A DNA stretch of 64,000 bases, from the NCBI RefSeq assembly GCF_051251125.1, contig NZ_JBPCZL010000004.1; one strand, 5' to 3'. Source of the stretch: Carnimonas bestiolae (GTDB lineage: Bacteria > Pseudomonadota > Gammaproteobacteria > Pseudomonadales > Halomonadaceae). Shown here piece by piece: positions 1-8,566 of this stretch; the stretch's first letter is position 1; each line of letters opens with the position of its first letter. A program made the position numbers and the translations under genes. Under the pieces are notes generated by a model. It was not told the DNA's origin. It ran no database searches and was given only the letters and a program-made list of their open reading frames with translations.

Positions 1-1275
1 CTGCACGACAACGCCATGCGGTACTCCAAGCTGGCGCAGGTCACTCTCGTCAAGGTCGCCGACGACCAACCCAATGCGATGCTGCTGGCCTTGGCTGCCA
101 CTCGTACCATCGTCAGATGAGCCGTCCGCCCGCGGCCAATCACCCACGGTAATTTTCAGGTTCTGGCGCTTGCCGTCACGCACGATGCCCAGTGTTGCGG
201 TATCACCTGGCTTGATCGCGCTGACACGGCGCGGCAGCTCATCTGGTGTATCAATCTCTTGCCCATTGACGCTCTGTACTACATCGCCTGGCTGCAAGCC
301 GCCCTTGTCGCCCGGTGCGCCCTGCTTGAGCTGCGCGATCAGCGCGCCTTTGGTATCGCTCAAGCCCAGCGATTCAGCAAGATCCTTCGACACTTCCTGA
401 ATAGCCGCCCCCAGATAGCCGCGGTGTACTTGCCCGTCCTTCTTCAGGCTGTCAGCAACGTCCATCGCAATATTGATGGGAATCGCGAACGACAGCCCCA
501 TAAAGCCACCGCTGCGGGTATATATCTGTGAGTTGATACCGACGACTTGTCCTTGCAGGTTCAGCAACGGCCCGCCGGAGTTGCCCGGGTTGATAGCCAC
601 GTCGGTTTGAATGAACGGCACGAAGTTGTCGGATGACAGCGTACGATTGATCGCGCTAACGATGCCCGATGTGACCGAGTGGTCGAAGCCGAACGGCGAA
701 CCAATAGCGGCGACCCATTCGCCGGTTTCAAGCTGGCTGGAATTGCCACGCTCGAGCACTGGCAGATGGTTGGCATCGACCTTGATCAGCGCCACGTCGG
801 TCTTTTTATCGCTACCGATCACCTTAGCCTTCAACTGGCGACGATCGTTAAGCTTCACTTCGATGGAGTCGGCCCCTTCTACCACATGGGCGTTGGTCAA
901 GATGTAGCCGTCCTGACTAATAATAAATCCGGAGCCGAGCGATGCCACGGTGTCATGCCCGCGCCCCTGGGGGCCCGCGCCCATATCAGGGCCGAAGCTG
1001 AAACCGGGCGGCAGTTGATCGCCAAAAAAATGGCGAAATATATCCGGGAGCTGATCAGATCCCATCATCGGATCCGACGCCACCTCACGTTTGGTCGAGA
1101 TATTGACGACCGCAGGGGCTGCCTTCTTTACCAATGCGGTAAAGTTTGGCAAACGTTGAGTAGGAGCCGCTGCTGCACTTTGCTCGGTCGACTGGGCAAG
1201 CGCCAACGGCGAACACGCTAATGCGGATGCCAGCGCAAGCGCCACGATAGAAGTTCGTTGTTTACCAAACTGCAT
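1..1275 (-). CDS. mucD: MucD/HtrA-type periplasmic serine protease (3' end outside window)
   Basis: Trypsin-like HtrA (DegP/DegQ/MucD) protease that degrades misfolded envelope proteins. The visible 425 codons run off the left edge. An N-terminal signal peptide (about residues 1-28, hydrophobic core VALALASALA, then LALAQ) predicts periplasmic location. The catalytic triad is visible: His130 in TNAHV, Asp160 in KTDVAL and Ser233 in GNSGGP. A first PDZ domain follows from about residue 270 and a second has begun at the edge. The ATG at 1275 follows AGGAG with good spacing. It lies downstream of rpoE-mucA on the same strand, as in the Pseudomonas algU-muc cluster, but a terminator separates it from mucA, so it probably has its own promoter, which I could not identify. 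Family assignment is firm; MucD rather than DegP/DegQ rests on context. Confidence 0.93.
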   Translation of the reverse strand, partial: MQFGKQRTSIVALALASALACSPLALAQSTEQSAAAAPTQRLPNFTALVKKAAPAVVNISTKREVASDPMMGSDQLPDIFRHFFGDQLPPGFSFGPDMGAGPQGRGHDTVASLGSGFIISQDGYILTNAHVVEGADSIEVKLNDRRQLKAKVIGSDKKTDVALIKVDANHLPVLERGNSSQLETGEWVAAIGSPFGFDHSVTSGIVSAINRTLSSDNFVPFIQTDVAINPGNSGGPLLNLQGQVVGINSQIYTRSGGFMGLSFAIPINIAMDVADSLKKDGQVHRGYLGAAIQEVSKDLAESLGLSDTKGALIAQLKQGAPGDKGGLQPGDVVQSVNGQEIDTPDELPRRVSAIKPGDTATLGIVRDGKRQNLKITVGDWPRADGSSDDGTSGSQGQQHRIGLVVGDLDESDLRQLGVPHGVVVQ

Positions 1276-1507
1276 GGGATTTACTCCTGCTTTCTTTTTC
1301 TAGCCTTGATAACCACAACTACCGCATACGCTCAGCGCCCAACCGAACACGGCCGCACGCTGAGCTACCTTGTTTGGAATTTTGCCCTGCTTAAGAGGCT
1401 CCAATGTGTCAATTTGCGCGCAATATTATCGCTAATGTGCAAAAGACCTCTATTGCTGCCCGACTGTGCCGGATTCTGGCTAATTGCCAATGGCCAAACG
1501 AAAAAAA

Positions 1508-1538
1508 CGCCACGCCTTCTCATAAAAGAAGGCTGGCG
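1508..1538 (-). terminator. Rho-independent terminator after mucA
   Basis: A stem with arms CGCCA-GCCTTCT and AGAAGGC-(G)-TGGCG (12 pairs with one bulged G) around a short loop is followed on the minus strand by seven T (1507 to 1501). It closes the rpoE-mucA transcript about 55 bases after the mucA stop. The rest of the 1276-1594 intergenic stretch is the mucD upstream region; I see no convincing -35/-10 pair and no rseB remnant in it. Confidence 0.8.
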
Positions 1539-1594
1539 CTTTTTGCCAGCAGACCGCTGACACAGCTTCTATCCAGATAAACCCTGCTGCGTGA

Positions 1595-2254
1595 TTAGAA
1601 GCGAGCCGCGCTGCCGGAGACAGCATTGCCATCCTGCGCATGCTGGTCCAGGAAGCCGCGCAGCAAGCGCGTCTGACGGCGAGCCTCAGCCGAAGACTGA
1701 TCGTCGGCATAAACGGGGAACAGCGAATTATCACCGTTGGCAGCCTTGGGATAGCGCTGTTCGTTGGCGGATTCGGACACCAGTCCAACAGTGCTGAAGC
1801 TGCCACCCGCGGCACCGCCATCAAGCGAGCCGCCGACGCCCGGCGCAGAGGCCATGGAGCTGCCCGGCGCACTGGTAGCACTACCGCTATCCATGCCGCG
1901 ATATACCTGTACGCCGGTAATGACCATCAGGCTAACAGCAGCCGCTACAGCAGCGTTGCCCATGAAAGAAAATGGCCCGACATGGCGCTTGCCATGCACT
2001 GCCTGCGCGCTGCCCTCACCGTCAAGCTGATCGAGATGCAGTGCTTCGATGCGCTCATGCACCGCCGCCGACAGATCAGTGGTGACATCGATATCACGCT
2101 CGCGGCGCAGGGCGCTGCCAATTACGTGGTAACGACGCCAGGTATCTGCCTCCTCCGGTGATTTTGACAGCGACTTGAGCACTCTACGCAGCTCAAGCTC
2201 ATCGCCTTCTCCGTCCATAACGGCAGAGAGAGATTCCCTGACTTTGTCATTCAT
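1595..2254 (-). CDS. mucA: Sigma-E factor negative regulatory protein (RseA/MucA family)
   Basis: Inner-membrane anti-sigma factor that holds the sigma factor encoded just upstream until envelope stress triggers its proteolysis. 219 residues. Residues 1-80 carry the cytoplasmic anti-sigma domain, with the family features MNDKVRESLSAVMDGE and the WRRYHVIGSALR helix. One membrane segment lies at about 100-117 and the rest is a low-complexity Gly/Ser/Ala periplasmic part. The ATG at 2254 is chosen because GAGG lies 8 bases before it; the GTG two codons upstream (2260) is too close to that site. The gene follows rpoE after 121 bases, presumably in the same transcript. The usual partner RseB/MucB, which shields the periplasmic domain, is not encoded next to it. 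Confidence 0.9.
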   Translation of the reverse strand: MNDKVRESLSAVMDGEGDELELRRVLKSLSKSPEEADTWRRYHVIGSALRRERDIDVTTDLSAAVHERIEALHLDQLDGEGSAQAVHGKRHVGPFSFMGNAAVAAAVSLMVITGVQVYRGMDSGSATSAPGSSMASAPGVGGSLDGGAAGGSFSTVGLVSESANEQRYPKAANGDNSLFPVYADDQSSAEARRQTRLLRGFLDQHAQDGNAVSGSAARF

Positions 2255-2375
2255 TGCCACATCCTCATACCAGACGCTGCATAAAATTCATAACCGGTGC
2301 TAAGACAGCGTATTCACGAAAAAGTTTTATGGCGCGCCGAACCCGATAAAGCGCCTGTTATCCTGCCCATCTATC

Positions 2376-2984
2376 CTAAGCCGACGACACACCATCGTGA
2401 CTGAGGGTTGGGTTCATTAGCTCATCGATACGCTGATCGATGGCCTCACGCGCACGGAAAATGCGCGAACGTACCGTGCCCACCGGGCACTGCATCACAT
2501 TGGCGATATCTTCGTAGGCCAGCCCATCCATCTCGCGCAGAGTGATCGCCGTGCGCAGATCTTCCGGCAGGTTCTCGATAGCCTCGAACACCGCGGCTTC
2601 GAGCTGATCGCGCGCAATGGCCGATTCAGGCGTTTCGATATCCGCCAAACGCCCGCTGAAATCGAGTACTTCAGCATCGCTGATATCCATATCGCTGCCC
2701 GGCGGACGACGACCGCGTGCAACCAGATGGTTTTTGGCGGTATTAATGGCGATACGGTAAATCCACGTATAGAAGGCGCTCTCGTTACGGAACTTGCCCA
2801 GCGCCCGATACGCCTTGATGAAGGCTTCCTGAGCCACATCGTAAACTTCGGCCTGATCGAAAACGTAACGCCCGATCAAACCAATGATCTTGTGCTGATA
2901 TTTTTTAACCAACAGGTCGAAAGCGCGTGAATCACCAGCCTGGGCGCGCTCTACGAGCTGTTTGTCAGTCAACGCTGTTGACAT
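2376..2984 (-). CDS. rpoE: RNA polymerase sigma-E factor (RpoE/AlgU)
   Basis: Group 4 (ECF) sigma factor for the envelope-stress regulon. 202 residues, close to the 191-193 usual for RpoE/AlgU. Region 2 covers about residues 20-95 (the DVAQEAFIKAYRAL and FYTWIYRIAINTAKNHL signatures of the RpoE group) and region 4 about 125-190, including the helix-turn-helix LAYEDIANVMQCPVGTVRSRIFRARE. It heads the rpoE-mucA operon. A sigma-E-type promoter lies about 230 bases upstream (3220-3247), which implies positive autoregulation. The identity is secure from sequence and from the adjacent anti-sigma gene. Confidence 0.97.
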   Translation of the reverse strand: MSTALTDKQLVERAQAGDSRAFDLLVKKYQHKIIGLIGRYVFDQAEVYDVAQEAFIKAYRALGKFRNESAFYTWIYRIAINTAKNHLVARGRRPPGSDMDISDAEVLDFSGRLADIETPESAIARDQLEAAVFEAIENLPEDLRTAITLREMDGLAYEDIANVMQCPVGTVRSRIFRAREAIDQRIDELMNPTLSHDGVSSA

Positions 2985-3219
2985 GAGATCCCCCGAAAAG
3001 GTGGCCTAACCAAGGCGCTCGTACCAACGTACGTTGCAGCAAGTGGGTCGATGTTTACCCTGAATCAGACTTGCTACGGCCCGGCCACTAGATACCCTTG
3101 AATTAAACTTCTGCCACTTTTCTATATCTGCGCTGGTAGGCTGGAATTCAAGCGTTCAGCGTGAGAGCGCATGTAATAGTGATGGCGAAGCGCTTCCAAC
3201 AAAAGTAGCAGACCCTCCT

Positions 3220-3247
3220 TCTGACAGAGCGTCTGCCGATAAGTTCC
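3220..3247 (-). promoter_or_regulatory. Sigma-E-type promoter upstream of rpoE
   Basis: On the minus strand GGAACTT (3247-3241), a 16-base spacer and TCAGA (3224-3220) match the known RpoE/AlgU consensus GAACTT-N16-TCTGA with one mismatch in the -10. Transcription would start near 3213, giving an rpoE leader of about 230 bases. In the rest of the divergent 2985-3338 region I could not settle a promoter for the rightward aroG gene. Confidence 0.7.
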
Positions 3248-3338
3248 TTGTTAATGTACACTAGCGTCCATTCAAACATCGCTCAGCGCTATCAAGGTGC
3301 ACTCAGCGTTATTCATTTTCGATTCTGGAAGGCCCGCA

Positions 3339-4415
3339 ATGTCCGAGCAGCAAACCAACGACGTCAATGTGGTCGATCAAAAGCAGCTGATCACCCCCAC
3401 CGAGTTGAAGAACAAGATTCCACTCAGCCACGCCGCGTCACAGCGCATTGTCGAAAGCCGTCAAACCATTCAGAACATTCTCGATGGCAAGGATCCGCGG
3501 CTGCTGGTGGTCGTTGGCCCGTGTTCCATTCATGATGTAAAGGCCGCCCGCGAATACGCCACGCGCCTGCGCACGCTGGCCGACAGCGTGAGCGACTCAC
3601 TGTTTATCGTGATGCGCTGCTACTTCGAGAAACCACGCACCACGGTGGGCTGGAAAGGCCTGATCAACGATCCACGCATGGACGACAGCTTTCATATCGA
3701 AGAAGGCCTGACCATTGCACGCAGTCTGCTGGTGGAACTCACCGAAATGGGTCTGCCGCTCGCTACCGAAGCGCTCGACCCCATTTCGCCGCAATATTTG
3801 CAGGACTGCATCAGTTGGTCGGCAATCGGCGCGCGTACCACCGAATCCCAAACTCACCGCGAAATGGCCTCGGGTCTTTCCGGCCCGGTCGGCTTCAAAA
3901 ACGGTACCGATGGCAGTCTGGAAGTGGCGGTCAATGCGCTGCAGTCGGTGGCACACGGCCATAGCTTCCTTGGTATCAATCAGGACGGCGAAGTGGCAAT
4001 TATCACCACACGCGGCAACGCCTACGCCCACGCGGTGCTGCGCGGCGGTAACGGTAAACCCAACTACGACAGCGTCAGCATTTCATTGGCCGAGCGCGAG
4101 CTAAGTGCAGCAGGCGTTACGCCCAACCTGATGGTCGACTGCTCTCACGCTAACTCGAACAAACAGCCGGAGCTCCAGCCGCTGGTGCTTGAGAACATTG
4201 CCCAGCAGATTATTGAAGGCAATCGCTCAATCATGGGCGTCATGCTCGAGTCTCACCTGTTCGCAGGCGCGCAGAAAATTCCTGCTAGCCTCGACGACCT
4301 GAAGTACGGGGTGTCGGTTACCGATGGCTGTATCAGTTGGGAAACGACTGAAGAGATTCTGACTGACCTGGCAAGCCGCATTCGTGAGCCGCTGCGAAAA
4401 CGCCTGGAGCAGTAA
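3339..4415 (+). CDS. aroG: 3-deoxy-7-phosphoheptulonate (DAHP) synthase, class I
   Basis: Condenses phosphoenolpyruvate and erythrose 4-phosphate to DAHP, the first step of the shikimate pathway. 358 residues, the usual size of type I-alpha enzymes (E. coli AroF/G/H about 350). Family motifs visible are VVVGPCSIHD, MRCYFEKPRTTVGWKGLINDP, WSAIGARTTESQTHREMASGLS, GFKNGTDG and DCSHANSNK. The ATG at 3339 has GGAAGG 6 bases upstream; an in-frame ATG 14 codons earlier lacks a site and adds residues foreign to the family. The gene stands alone between the divergent rpoE and the convergent dinG. Which aromatic amino acid inhibits it (Phe, Tyr or Trp type) cannot be told by eye. Confidence 0.95.
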   Translation: MSEQQTNDVNVVDQKQLITPTELKNKIPLSHAASQRIVESRQTIQNILDGKDPRLLVVVGPCSIHDVKAAREYATRLRTLADSVSDSLFIVMRCYFEKPRTTVGWKGLINDPRMDDSFHIEEGLTIARSLLVELTEMGLPLATEALDPISPQYLQDCISWSAIGARTTESQTHREMASGLSGPVGFKNGTDGSLEVAVNALQSVAHGHSFLGINQDGEVAIITTRGNAYAHAVLRGGNGKPNYDSVSISLAERELSAAGVTPNLMVDCSHANSNKQPELQPLVLENIAQQIIEGNRSIMGVMLESHLFAGAQKIPASLDDLKYGVSVTDGCISWETTEEILTDLASRIREPLRKRLEQ

Positions 4416-4455
4416 GATAGCAGCAGCGCTTTCGCCCGCTTCACCGTGCCAACAA

Positions 4456-4490
4456 ACAACGCCGCTGAAGGCAAACTTCAGCGGCGTTGT
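4456..4490. terminator. Bidirectional terminator between aroG and dinG
   Basis: Two perfect 15-base arms (ACAACGCCGCTGAAG and its complement) enclose a 5-base loop. The hairpin lies between convergent genes. The minus-strand side runs into a T-rich TTGTTTGTTGG, the plus-strand side only into GTCGTGTGTGCTTTG, so it should work best for dinG. Confidence 0.75.
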
Positions 4491-4537
4491 CGTGTGTGCT
4501 TTGTTGCTGGCGAGGTGAACAACCAAGACGCGCCGGC

Positions 4538-6688
4538 TTATGCGATCTCACGCCGAAACGGCGGCAGCGAGTCGAGCAGCGCCTTGCCGTAACGTTTGGT
4601 CACAATGCGGCGATCGAGAATGGTGATTACGCCTTCATCCTGCTCCTTGCGGATCAAGCGACCACAGGCCTGCACCAGACGGATAGAAGCATCCGGCACG
4701 GTGATGCGCATAAAGGCGTTGCCGCCGCGGCTTTCGATCCACTCCGACAGCGTAGCGCCCACTGGATCGTCGGGCACCGAAAACGGCAAACGGGTAATCA
4801 CCACGTGGCGCAGATAGCGCCCCGGAAGATCGACCCCTTCGGCAAAGCTTGCCAAGCCGAAGATGATACTGCCTTCACCTTCATCAACGCGTTTACGATG
4901 ACGCTCCAACAGTTCGCGGCGCGGCAGCTGATCCTGAATCAGAATCGCCTTGGCGCGCTCACGGGTGGCCGTGTCATCGAACAGCGCCTGCTCGACCGCG
5001 CGCAGCTGGCGCCGCGATGAAAACAGCACCAGCACCGCTTCGTTGCCATCGAGATCACGCACGAAGTCGATGATCGAGCGCTCGTGCTGATCACGTTGCG
5101 CCGGATCCACCGCGCTACGCGGTACTGACAGTACGGCACGCGAATAGTCAAACGAGCTGGGCAAGCGTTGGTAGCGATAACGATTGGCCAAACCAGCACG
5201 CTCCTGAAGACGTTCAAAGCCCCCCAAGGCAGTCAATGTCGCAGAGGTAAGCACCGCGCCAAAGCAACGCCCCCAAAGATGCTGGGCCAAGGTATGCGCA
5301 GCGCTGACCGGCGAGGCAGCGATGACGACTTCATCGCCCGCGTTGTCGCGGCCGCTTTGAAATTCAATCCAACGCGCCTGCGGTGGCTGATCGGGTTCGA
5401 CATCAGGCTCGGAAAAGGCTTGCCATAGCGCAAAGGCGTCGTTAGCGCGCCCATGCAGCATGGCAATCAACGGTAGCCACTCCTCGGCTACCTCGCGCGC
5501 AAGGCCGGTACTTTTATCGGGGTCGAGGCTTTCGCGCAGTATCTCGAGCATGCCGTCCAACGATTTACTCAACGCTGCAAACGCAGCCACCAATGTAGAG
5601 GTGAGATCACGGAACTCGGCCGGCACCCGTCCCATTTCGAAGCGGTAGCGGCGGGTGGTGTTGTCGCCCTGCAACGGCGGCAGCGCCTGCTCGAAACCAC
5701 CGGCAATGCCCAATACCTCGGTCAAACGCGGCTCGATGGTGGCTAGCGCATCGGGAATAGTGGCCAGCAACCGCGCAATCACCGCCTGCTTGCCAAGCGC
5801 GGCGTTCATTTCGGTAAGCGAGCGCTTGAGCAAACTGATCCAACGGCCGGCACCGTGCAGCGGCAAGCGGTGATGAAAGTGATCGAGCGCTTTATCAGGC
5901 AGGTGGTGTGCCTCGTCGAACACGTAGAAGCTTTCCTTGGGCGCTGGCAGCACCATGCCACCGCCAAGCGCCAGATCGGCAAGCACCAGATCATGGTTAA
6001 CGACGATAACGTCGGCTTCCTCGACCTTACGGCGTGCGCGGAAGAACGCACAGGCGCTGAAATGCCCGCAGCGCCGGTTGGTGCATTGGCGATGATCGAT
6101 GGTCAGCTGCCGCCAATCGCGGTCGCTGATTGGCTCTGGCCAACTGTCGCGATCGCCCTCCCAGCGCCCGTTGGCATATTCGCCAGCCAGCTCCTGAGCA
6201 AGCTCTCCCAGCTGTTCATTGGGCGCGGCGAGTTCGCGCTCAAACAGCGACATGGTGGGATTGGCCTGGGTGCCGTCGAGCACCTGCTCGAGGCGCGACA
6301 GGCACAGATAGCGGCCGCGGCCCTTGGCCAACGCATAGGAAAACGGAATGCCCGCATGTTCTTTGAGGGCTGGCAAGTCCTGGTGTAGCACCTGCTCTTG
6401 CAGGGCAACCGTGGCGGTAGAGATGATCAAGCGCTTGTTGGCAGCGCGCGCAATGGGCAGCGCCGAAAGCAGATAGGCCAGCGTTTTACCGGTGCCGGTG
6501 CCCGCCTCAAGCACGCAGATGTGCTCGTTACCTACGCGCAGCCCTTCGCTGTCGGCCTCTATCCCACCGAGCGTCCGCGCGATTTCCGCGATCATCAGCT
6601 TTTGCCCATAGCGCGGCTTCAGCTTGAGACCATCGAGCAGCTGACGGTAAGCCCCCTGAATCTCTTCTTTTATTTCGGGCTTAACCAT
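4538..6688 (-). CDS. dinG: ATP-dependent DNA helicase DinG
   Basis: Superfamily 2 iron-sulfur helicase (XPD-like) that unwinds D-loops, R-loops and DNA-RNA hybrids during repair and at replication-transcription conflicts. 716 residues, matching E. coli DinG. Walker A AGTGTGKT at 62-69; four cysteines that fit the [4Fe-4S] cluster at 129, 202, 207 and 213; DEAH box at 258-261; C-terminal motif QACGRLIRKEQDEG. The start has only a weak ribosome site. It follows rhlB by 51 bases and is probably co-transcribed with it. I see no SOS box upstream, unlike E. coli dinG. Confidence 0.95.
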   Translation of the reverse strand: MVKPEIKEEIQGAYRQLLDGLKLKPRYGQKLMIAEIARTLGGIEADSEGLRVGNEHICVLEAGTGTGKTLAYLLSALPIARAANKRLIISTATVALQEQVLHQDLPALKEHAGIPFSYALAKGRGRYLCLSRLEQVLDGTQANPTMSLFERELAAPNEQLGELAQELAGEYANGRWEGDRDSWPEPISDRDWRQLTIDHRQCTNRRCGHFSACAFFRARRKVEEADVIVVNHDLVLADLALGGGMVLPAPKESFYVFDEAHHLPDKALDHFHHRLPLHGAGRWISLLKRSLTEMNAALGKQAVIARLLATIPDALATIEPRLTEVLGIAGGFEQALPPLQGDNTTRRYRFEMGRVPAEFRDLTSTLVAAFAALSKSLDGMLEILRESLDPDKSTGLAREVAEEWLPLIAMLHGRANDAFALWQAFSEPDVEPDQPPQARWIEFQSGRDNAGDEVVIAASPVSAAHTLAQHLWGRCFGAVLTSATLTALGGFERLQERAGLANRYRYQRLPSSFDYSRAVLSVPRSAVDPAQRDQHERSIIDFVRDLDGNEAVLVLFSSRRQLRAVEQALFDDTATRERAKAILIQDQLPRRELLERHRKRVDEGEGSIIFGLASFAEGVDLPGRYLRHVVITRLPFSVPDDPVGATLSEWIESRGGNAFMRITVPDASIRLVQACGRLIRKEQDEGVITILDRRIVTKRYGKALLDSLPPFRREIA

Positions 6689-6739
6689 ACAGCGCTTGAC
6701 CGCCCGTCACGAAAGCGCAGGCAAACGAGGTGATCGCGT

Positions 6740-8056
6740 TCAAAGCAGTCCTTCCGGCGGATGCTCGCACGGCAGCTTAGCGTTGATATAGGCTTCGATT
6801 TCAGGCAGCGAGAAGGCATCTTCTTCGCCAACAAAGCTGATCGATGTGCCCTTGGCACCCGCGCGACCGGTACGCCCGATGCGATGCACATAATCCTCGG
6901 GATCCTGCGGCAGGGTGTAGTTGATCACGTGTGATACATCGGAGATGTGAATGCCGCGACCGGCAACATCAGTGGCAACCAGCACCGCCACCTCGCCTTC
7001 ACGGAACCGTTCCAGCGTACTGATGCGCTGCTGCTGAGGCACCTCGCCGGAGATCATTGCGGCGTTAACACCGGCTTCATGCAGCGTTTCAAGCAGCGTG
7101 CGTACGGCATGGCGCTGATTGGCAAACACCATCACACGATCAAGCTCCTCACGACGCAGCAGGTTGATCAGCAGCTGCGGCTTGTCGGCATCGCTGACCA
7201 TATAAACGCGCTGCTCGATATTGCTGGAGGTGCTGACATCAGTCGCCACGTCGACCTGCGCAGCATCCTGGGTCCACTGCTCGGCGAGATTGAGGATATC
7301 GCGCGTGAAGGTCGCCGAGAACAGGAAGGTCTGACGCTCTTGCTTGTTCGGCGTGGCGCGAATAATGCGTTTAACGTCGGGAATAAAGCCCATCGACAGC
7401 ATGCGATCGGCTTCATCGAGCACCAGCACTTCTACCTGCGACAGGTCGACATCACGCTTTTGATGGAAGTCGAGCAGACGCCCAGGTGTCGCGATCAGAA
7501 TATCGACCTTGTTACGCAGCGCGTTCTGCTGCTTCTTGTAATCGAGCCCACCTACCGCGCTCACGATAGTGATATCGGTAGCGTGCTGTGCCAGCGCCTG
7601 AGCATCCTTCTCGATTTGCAGCGCCAGCTCACGCGTGGGCGCCAGAATCAGCGCACGCGGTGCGCCGGGCTGCTGACCGTCAGGGCGCTGCTCTTCGAGG
7701 AAATAGGCCAGAATCGAAATCAGGAAGGCAGCCGTTTTGCCGGTGCCGGTCTGCGCCTTGCCCACCACATCGCCGCCCAGCAGCGTGTGCTTGAGTGCTT
7801 CGCTCTGGATGGGGGTGCAGTAGGCAAAGCCTAGTTCACTTACGCCACGCGCCAAGGGGGCAGGTAAATCGAAGTCAGTAAACCGCCACACCCCGGCCTT
7901 CAGCGGTGCGATCTCAACCTGAGGCGCGGAGGCTGCCTGCGCATTGGGGGTACGGCGCCTATCGCCGCCCGGCTTACGACGCGGCCTGCGGCGCTTACGA
8001 CGCGGCTGGTGATTGGCAGTGTGGGTCGGGGATGGACTTTTTTCCGACTCGCTCAT
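6740..8056 (-). CDS. rhlB: ATP-dependent RNA helicase RhlB (DEAD-box)
   Basis: DEAD-box RNA helicase, in gammaproteobacteria the usual helicase of the RNase E degradosome. 438 residues. After an Arg/Lys-rich N-terminal extension (about residues 17-35) come the Q motif FTDFDLP...GFAYCTPIQ, Walker A AQTGTGKT, PTRELALQ, the DEAD box (VLDEADRM), SATF, and HRIGRTGRAG. ATG at 8056 is preferred; the upstream TTG (8080) has no ribosome site. The basic N-terminal extension resembles the Pseudomonas RhlB form rather than the E. coli form, so RhlB is likely but RhlE is the alternative. dinG follows on the same strand. Confidence 0.88.
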   Translation of the reverse strand: MSESEKSPSPTHTANHQPRRKRRRPRRKPGGDRRRTPNAQAASAPQVEIAPLKAGVWRFTDFDLPAPLARGVSELGFAYCTPIQSEALKHTLLGGDVVGKAQTGTGKTAAFLISILAYFLEEQRPDGQQPGAPRALILAPTRELALQIEKDAQALAQHATDITIVSAVGGLDYKKQQNALRNKVDILIATPGRLLDFHQKRDVDLSQVEVLVLDEADRMLSMGFIPDVKRIIRATPNKQERQTFLFSATFTRDILNLAEQWTQDAAQVDVATDVSTSSNIEQRVYMVSDADKPQLLINLLRREELDRVMVFANQRHAVRTLLETLHEAGVNAAMISGEVPQQQRISTLERFREGEVAVLVATDVAGRGIHISDVSHVINYTLPQDPEDYVHRIGRTGRAGAKGTSISFVGEEDAFSLPEIEAYINAKLPCEHPPEGLL

Positions 8057-8164
8057 GATGTCTCGACTATTTGGTGGCAATAAAAGTGTTCAGCGCGCGC
8101 AGTGTCTTCTTGAAACACAGCCACTGCATCGACAGCATTAAATGAACATCGGTATTAGGGCGCG

Positions 8165-8173
8165 ATTATATCA
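8165..8173 (-). promoter_or_regulatory. Extended -10 promoter of rhlB-dinG
   Basis: The minus strand reads TGATATAAT: a consensus -10 (8170-8165) with the extended TGn element directly upstream. No good -35 is seen 17 bases upstream, which is normal for extended -10 promoters. Start of transcription near 8158 leaves a leader of about 100 bases before rhlB. Confidence 0.6.
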
Positions 8174-8316
8174 GACAACCTTGCCTACGCACGATCCAGC
8201 AATGAGACACAGCCGCGCGCTATTGATAGAATTCAGCCATCGCTTTTGCGCTACCGCCTCACCCTAAAGACACGCCCTGGTGACGGTAGCGATCATTGAT
8301 TGACAAGAGAATCACC

Positions 8317-8565
8317 ATGACCCGCAGAAAGAAAACCCGCTCCATTGCCAGTCGCGTAACGATTCGCACTGGGCGCCGCAAGGACTACAAGAAATGGCGT
8401 CACGAAAACCCTGATCAGGTGCATTCGACGCAGCGCTACGTCAGCAAGAAGCGCAAGCAGCGTAAAGAGCAGGCCGCGCGCAAGATGGAACGGCAGCACT
8501 CCGGCACCACTCTCGAGCTGCATCCCGACCAGGATTCGTCCGACACATCAGGGGAGCAGAACTAA
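8317..8565 (+). CDS. Small very basic protein of unknown function
   Basis: I do not recognise this gene. 82 residues, extremely rich in Lys and Arg in its first 60 residues (MTRRKKTRS, RRKDYKKWR, KKRKQRKEQAARKMERQ), then an acidic/polar tail ending SGEQN. No membrane segment or cysteine. The ATG at 8317 has AAGAGA 6 bases upstream. Its stop is separated from the xthA ATG by one base, so the two are translated together. The charge suggests nucleic-acid or ribosome binding, but that is inference from composition only. Confidence 0.75.
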   Translation: MTRRKKTRSIASRVTIRTGRRKDYKKWRHENPDQVHSTQRYVSKKRKQRKEQAARKMERQHSGTTLELHPDQDSSDTSGEQN

Positions 8566-8566
8566 C

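Noticed and set aside
3050..3130. Second sigma-E promoter for rpoE (GAAGTT ... TCTAG, minus strand)
   Set aside because: Spacer is about 13 bases rather than 16, and both elements are off consensus; the site at 3220-3247 is far better.
6689..6760. SOS box for dinG
   Set aside because: No CTG-N10-CAG with an A/T-rich centre is present upstream of dinG or rhlB.
6947..7834. 295-codon open frame opposite rhlB
   Set aside because: Shadow of the conserved DEAD-box helicase frame.
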